Assembly: GCA_016214445.1 (NCBI GenBank)
Contig: JACROM010000036.1
Location: 1 to 15,266 of the forward strand
DNA length: 15,266 nucleotides
Direction: 5' to 3'
From: Microcaldota archaeon
GTDB taxonomy: Archaea > Micrarchaeota > Micrarchaeia > Norongarragalinales > Norongarragalinaceae
Positions 13,435 through 15,266 of this stretch are shown in pieces. Below the pieces are notes generated by a model. The model had not been told where the DNA came from. It made no database searches and saw only the letters and a list, made by a program, of their open reading frames with translations. Every line of letters begins with the position of its first letter. The first letter of the stretch is position 1. Made by a program: the position numbers and the translations under genes.

Positions 13435-13530
13435 ATGTGGATAGCAAGACTGAAGGTTTGGCAGGTCGCCCCGGGGGAAGCGTCCCCCTGGCCCGCCCTG
13501 GGCCTCGCCCCCTCCAAAACAGTGATTTGA
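13435..13530 (+). CDS. 31-codon ORF: duplicated gene start followed by GC-rich hairpins
   Basis: ATG 13435 encodes MWIARLKVWQ, nearly the same as MWVARLKVWH that starts the HTH gene at 13531. The first 30 bases match at 24 positions, and the differences are mostly synonymous. The frame then passes through a segment of about 51 bases that is roughly 85% GC, encoding VAPGEASPWPALGLAPS, and stops at TGA 13528-13530, directly against the next ATG. It is probably the remnant of a second gene copy, not a functional protein, though coupled translation is possible. Confidence 0.4.
   Translation: MWIARLKVWQVAPGEASPWPALGLAPSKTVI
13473..13504. repeat. two adjacent GC-rich hairpins
   Basis: GGGGGA (13473-13478) pairs perfectly with TCCCCC (13483-13488) around AGCG. 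One base later GGCCC (13490-13494) pairs with GGGCC (13500-13504) around GCCCT. Nothing else in the window has this base composition. It could be a small inserted repeat or a strong RNA structure between the two gene starts. Without a U-tract it is not a standard terminator. Confidence 0.7.
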
Positions 13531-14184
13531 ATGTGGGTAGCCCGTCTAAAGGTTTGGCACGCGAACTCCTACGTTGTAGAGAAGAGCAAAAAGCTTGAAG
13601 GAGGCTATTTGAACTATTACCTGAACAGTTTTGAAAAGGACGGCAAGACCTATCTTTCACGGGTCGCGATGTTCTTCGGAAAGGACGCGGACAAGTTCAT
13701 CGACGTGATAAGGAGCGACCCCAGGCTGACTGTTGATGAAATCGACGGACGGCAGGTTTTCTTCACCATGCCGGTGACCAACGTTTTCCATACGCTAATC
13801 ATGAAGCGGGGAGTCTTTTTTGTCAAGCCGGTAATAGCTGAGAAAGGCGTGGAACACTGGACAGTCGGCGCGCACCGCAAGGAAGACTTGAAGAAGCTTT
13901 ACGAAAGAATCAACTCACTAAAACCAAAAGCGTGGGCGGAATGGGTTTCTTTGAAAAAGGAAAGATTGGACCTGTTCACGCCCAACGCAGTGGAGAGGTT
14001 GAGCGAGAAGCAGAAGTGGGCTTTCGAGCAGGCAGTAAAGAACGGCTATTACACTTACCCGAGGAAGATTTCATTGCAGGATTTGGCCAAACAACTTAAA
14101 GTGCCTAACACCACCATGAGAATCCACCTGCGCAAGGCTGAAGCCAAACTGTTGCCGGTGTTGGGCCAATCCCTTGTTTTTTGA
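13531..14184 (+). CDS. HTH_10 (bacterio-opsin activator type) DNA-binding protein
   Basis: This 217-residue protein ends in a helix-turn-helix of the bacterio-opsin-activator type (about 157-206): LSEKQKWAFEQAVKNGYYTY, then KISLQDLAKQLKVPNTTMRI and LRKAEAKLLP. The N-terminal 150 residues (from MWVARLKVWHANSYVVE, then YLNYYLNSFEKDGKTYLSRV and MFFGKDADKF) form an alpha/beta region that I recognise as common ahead of HTH_10 in small archaeal regulators but cannot assign to a ligand. It has no membrane segments. ATG 13531 directly follows the TGA of the short upstream frame, with GTGAT (13522-13526) as a possible binding site. It probably regulates transcription; its targets are unknown. The length fits the family, so it is complete. 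Confidence 0.85.
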   Translation: MWVARLKVWHANSYVVEKSKKLEGGYLNYYLNSFEKDGKTYLSRVAMFFGKDADKFIDVIRSDPRLTVDEIDGRQVFFTMPVTNVFHTLIMKRGVFFVKPVIAEKGVEHWTVGAHRKEDLKKLYERINSLKPKAWAEWVSLKKERLDLFTPNAVERLSEKQKWAFEQAVKNGYYTYPRKISLQDLAKQLKVPNTTMRIHLRKAEAKLLPVLGQSLVF

Positions 14185-14253
14185 CCCCTTATTAAAAGAA
14201 GTAGCCATAGCGCTGCAAAACGCATAAGCGAAGGTTTTTCCAACATAAACAAC

Positions 14254-14367
14254 ATGATTGAAGTGGTCGTGCTTGCGGCAGCAATAGGGATATTATGGCT
14301 GTGGCCGTTCCATAAAACACCTGTCGAGGAAACCCAGAGCCCAAACAAGATATACGTTCACGGCTAG
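14254..14367 (+). CDS. 37-residue single-span membrane peptide
   Basis: ATG 14254 encodes a 37-residue peptide whose first 20 residues, MIEVVVLAAAIGILWLWPFH, form one membrane span, followed by a short polar tail (KTPVEETQSPNKIYVHG). A TATA-like TTATTAAAAG (14189-14198) lies upstream and the next gene starts 10 bases after its stop, which supports a real, cotranscribed small gene. I recognise no family. Confidence 0.5.
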   Translation: MIEVVVLAAAIGILWLWPFHKTPVEETQSPNKIYVHG

Positions 14368-14377
14368 GTAAGCTCCT

Positions 14378-15130
14378 ATGGATCCCAAAAAAATAAAGTG
14401 GAGTTTCATCTACGAAGACCACAATGCCGACCTGTTTCCTTTCTATTACTGGATTGACTTCCACCTTGAAACACCCGGCCTCGAGCACTGCATCAAGGAA
14501 AAGCTAGGAGTATTCAGCAACGGATCCGTCGAATACTGGGTTGACAAGAAAAAATATTCCGTAGCAGCGAAAGAGGTTTACTACAAAACAATCCAAGAAA
14601 ACTGGTTTGAGGAAATTGAAGAAAAGACGAACGGTTTTCTGCGCAAACTTCTGGACTTCGGCGAGCGCCTAAAGAAAGAGGACGCTAAAAAACTTTCCAA
14701 CAAACAGTTGCAGGAGCGCCTTCAGGAATTGGAGGAACTGATGGCCGGAAGCATAAAGTGGGGCTCGACACCAACTGCCATGGACTTTGCTGGTGACGAC
14801 CTCCTTCTCGGCGGTCTGGACGCGGTTTTGGCAAAAGCAATAGAGAAAGTCGGGATTGCGGTTTCTCCAGCAGAAGCTCTTGCTACCCTCTCCATGCCTA
14901 CGCGCGGCACGTTTTTGCGCGAGGAAAAAACAGGGCGGCTCCGCATTGCGGCATGCATTGCCAGCGATGAAAAACTGAAGGCATTGTTTGCCAGACGCGT
15001 CGAGGATATCGAGTCTCGCCTCCCTAAAGAAAACAAGCAAGTCGACGCTATAATCAACGAGCACGCAAGCAAATACTGCTGGATTAACTACGGCTATCAG
15101 GGGCCTACGCTTCCAAAAAAAGTTTGGTAA
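14378..15130 (+). CDS. PEP-synthase-like N-terminal-region protein, probably truncated
   Basis: This 250-residue protein resembles the lead region of a family of archaeal PEP-utilizing-enzyme-like proteins. Supporting segments are WSFIYEDHNADLFPFYYWID (9-28), the helical KKLSNKQLQERLQELEELMAG (about 104-124), the LATLSMPTRGTFLREEKTG block (a variant of LxxPxxxSFxxxEE), and HASKYCWINYGYQGPTL (229-245, a variant of HxxKYxWixxxYxG). In relatives, as I remember them, the chain goes on well past that last motif; here it ends nine residues later in PTLPKKVW, so a C-terminal part, including any swivelling phosphohistidine domain, appears lost. The stop lies after a run of seven A (15116-15122), and a new gene begins 47 bases on. 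No phosphotransfer residue is visible. The family call is moderate, the truncation inferred. Confidence 0.5.
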   Translation: MDPKKIKWSFIYEDHNADLFPFYYWIDFHLETPGLEHCIKEKLGVFSNGSVEYWVDKKKYSVAAKEVYYKTIQENWFEEIEEKTNGFLRKLLDFGERLKKEDAKKLSNKQLQERLQELEELMAGSIKWGSTPTAMDFAGDDLLLGGLDAVLAKAIEKVGIAVSPAEALATLSMPTRGTFLREEKTGRLRIAACIASDEKLKALFARRVEDIESRLPKENKQVDAIINEHASKYCWINYGYQGPTLPKKVW

Positions 15131-15146
15131 TACCGTAGATGACGCT

Positions 15147-15158
15147 ACCATAAATTAA
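15147..15158 (+). promoter_or_regulatory. TATA-like box before the last gene
   Basis: ACCATAAATTAATG contains an AT-rich box centred about 26 bases before ATG 15178, which would give a leaderless message beginning at that codon. Confidence 0.4.
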
Positions 15159-15177
15159 TGGCAGGCGTTATGATTTC

Positions 15178-15266
15178 ATGAGGGAAAAACGACTTTTTTC
15201 GTTGTTCAAAAACGACACGATTGCAAGGGCCTACTTTCGTGCAATAAAATGGCGAGGCAGACGCCG
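15178..15266 (+). CDS. start of a gene, possibly an IS1595-like transposase
   Basis: An open frame runs from ATG 15178 off the right edge (29 complete codons). MREKRLFSLFKNDTIARAYF followed by RAIKWRGRR resembles the opening of IS1595-type transposases (AxxYFxxIRWGxRRxCPxC), whose first zinc-binding Cys pair would come just past the edge. If so, insertion of this element could explain the early end of the preceding gene. The visible part is too short to be sure. Confidence 0.35.
   Translation, partial: MREKRLFSLFKNDTIARAYFRAIKWRGRR

Noticed and set aside
13473..13504. Rho-independent terminator
   Set aside because: The hairpins are strong, but no U-tract follows, and archaeal termination relies on T-runs and not on such hairpins.

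Overview
The window comes from an archaeon. The prolyl- and tyrosyl-tRNA synthetases are of the archaeal/eukaryotic type. There is a bacterio-opsin-activator-type HTH protein, TATA-like boxes sit about 26 bases ahead of several start codons, and archaeal IS elements with a DUF2080 accessory gene are present. Small genes, compact spacing and the style of the DsbA-like and CBS proteins suggest a DPANN-type lineage, but that placement is inference and I cannot name the phylum.

Layout. 1-1191: the end of a mobile element with a DDE transposase (its left part lies outside). 1225-6957: a housekeeping block with divergent ileS (minus) and proS (plus), then a membrane-anchored DsbA-like thioredoxin and a convergent YbaK-type aminoacyl-tRNA deacylase. 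The ileS product looks to be missing about 100 residues inside its editing domain. 7075-8179: a toxin-antitoxin island with a PIN/RHH pair (vapBC-like) on the minus strand behind a twin-repeat operator, and on the plus strand a ParD-like antitoxin whose RelE/ParE-like toxin is cut off after about 26 codons. 8198-9773: a pile-up of mobile DNA made of a 119-bp MITE-like element with 9-bp direct repeats, a truncated zinc-ribbon transposase start, and a complete 1.23-kb IS with 17-bp terminal inverted repeats. That IS carries an IS4/IS5-superfamily transposase and a divergent DUF2080 gene that appear to share one TATA box. 9774-10007: an intergenic region with two tandem stem-loops that share their outer stem sequence but not their inner stems.

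10008-15266: a four-helix membrane protein (minus), then a plus-strand run of tyrS (with an insertion of about 85 residues before KMSKS), a 4xCBS protein with a C-terminal domain resembling ribosome-hibernation factors, an orphan minimal nucleotidyltransferase, a GC-rich double hairpin lying between two copies of the start of the next gene, the HTH protein, a 37-residue membrane peptide, an apparently truncated PEP-synthase-like N-terminal protein, and the start of another gene that may be an IS1595-like transposase.

Together the conserved genes concern translation fidelity and its control: three aminoacyl-tRNA synthetases, a trans-editing enzyme, and a nucleotide-sensing, possibly ribosome-associated protein. 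The accessory genes are a toxin-antitoxin locus damaged by repeated transposition. I found no RNA genes and no CRISPR array.
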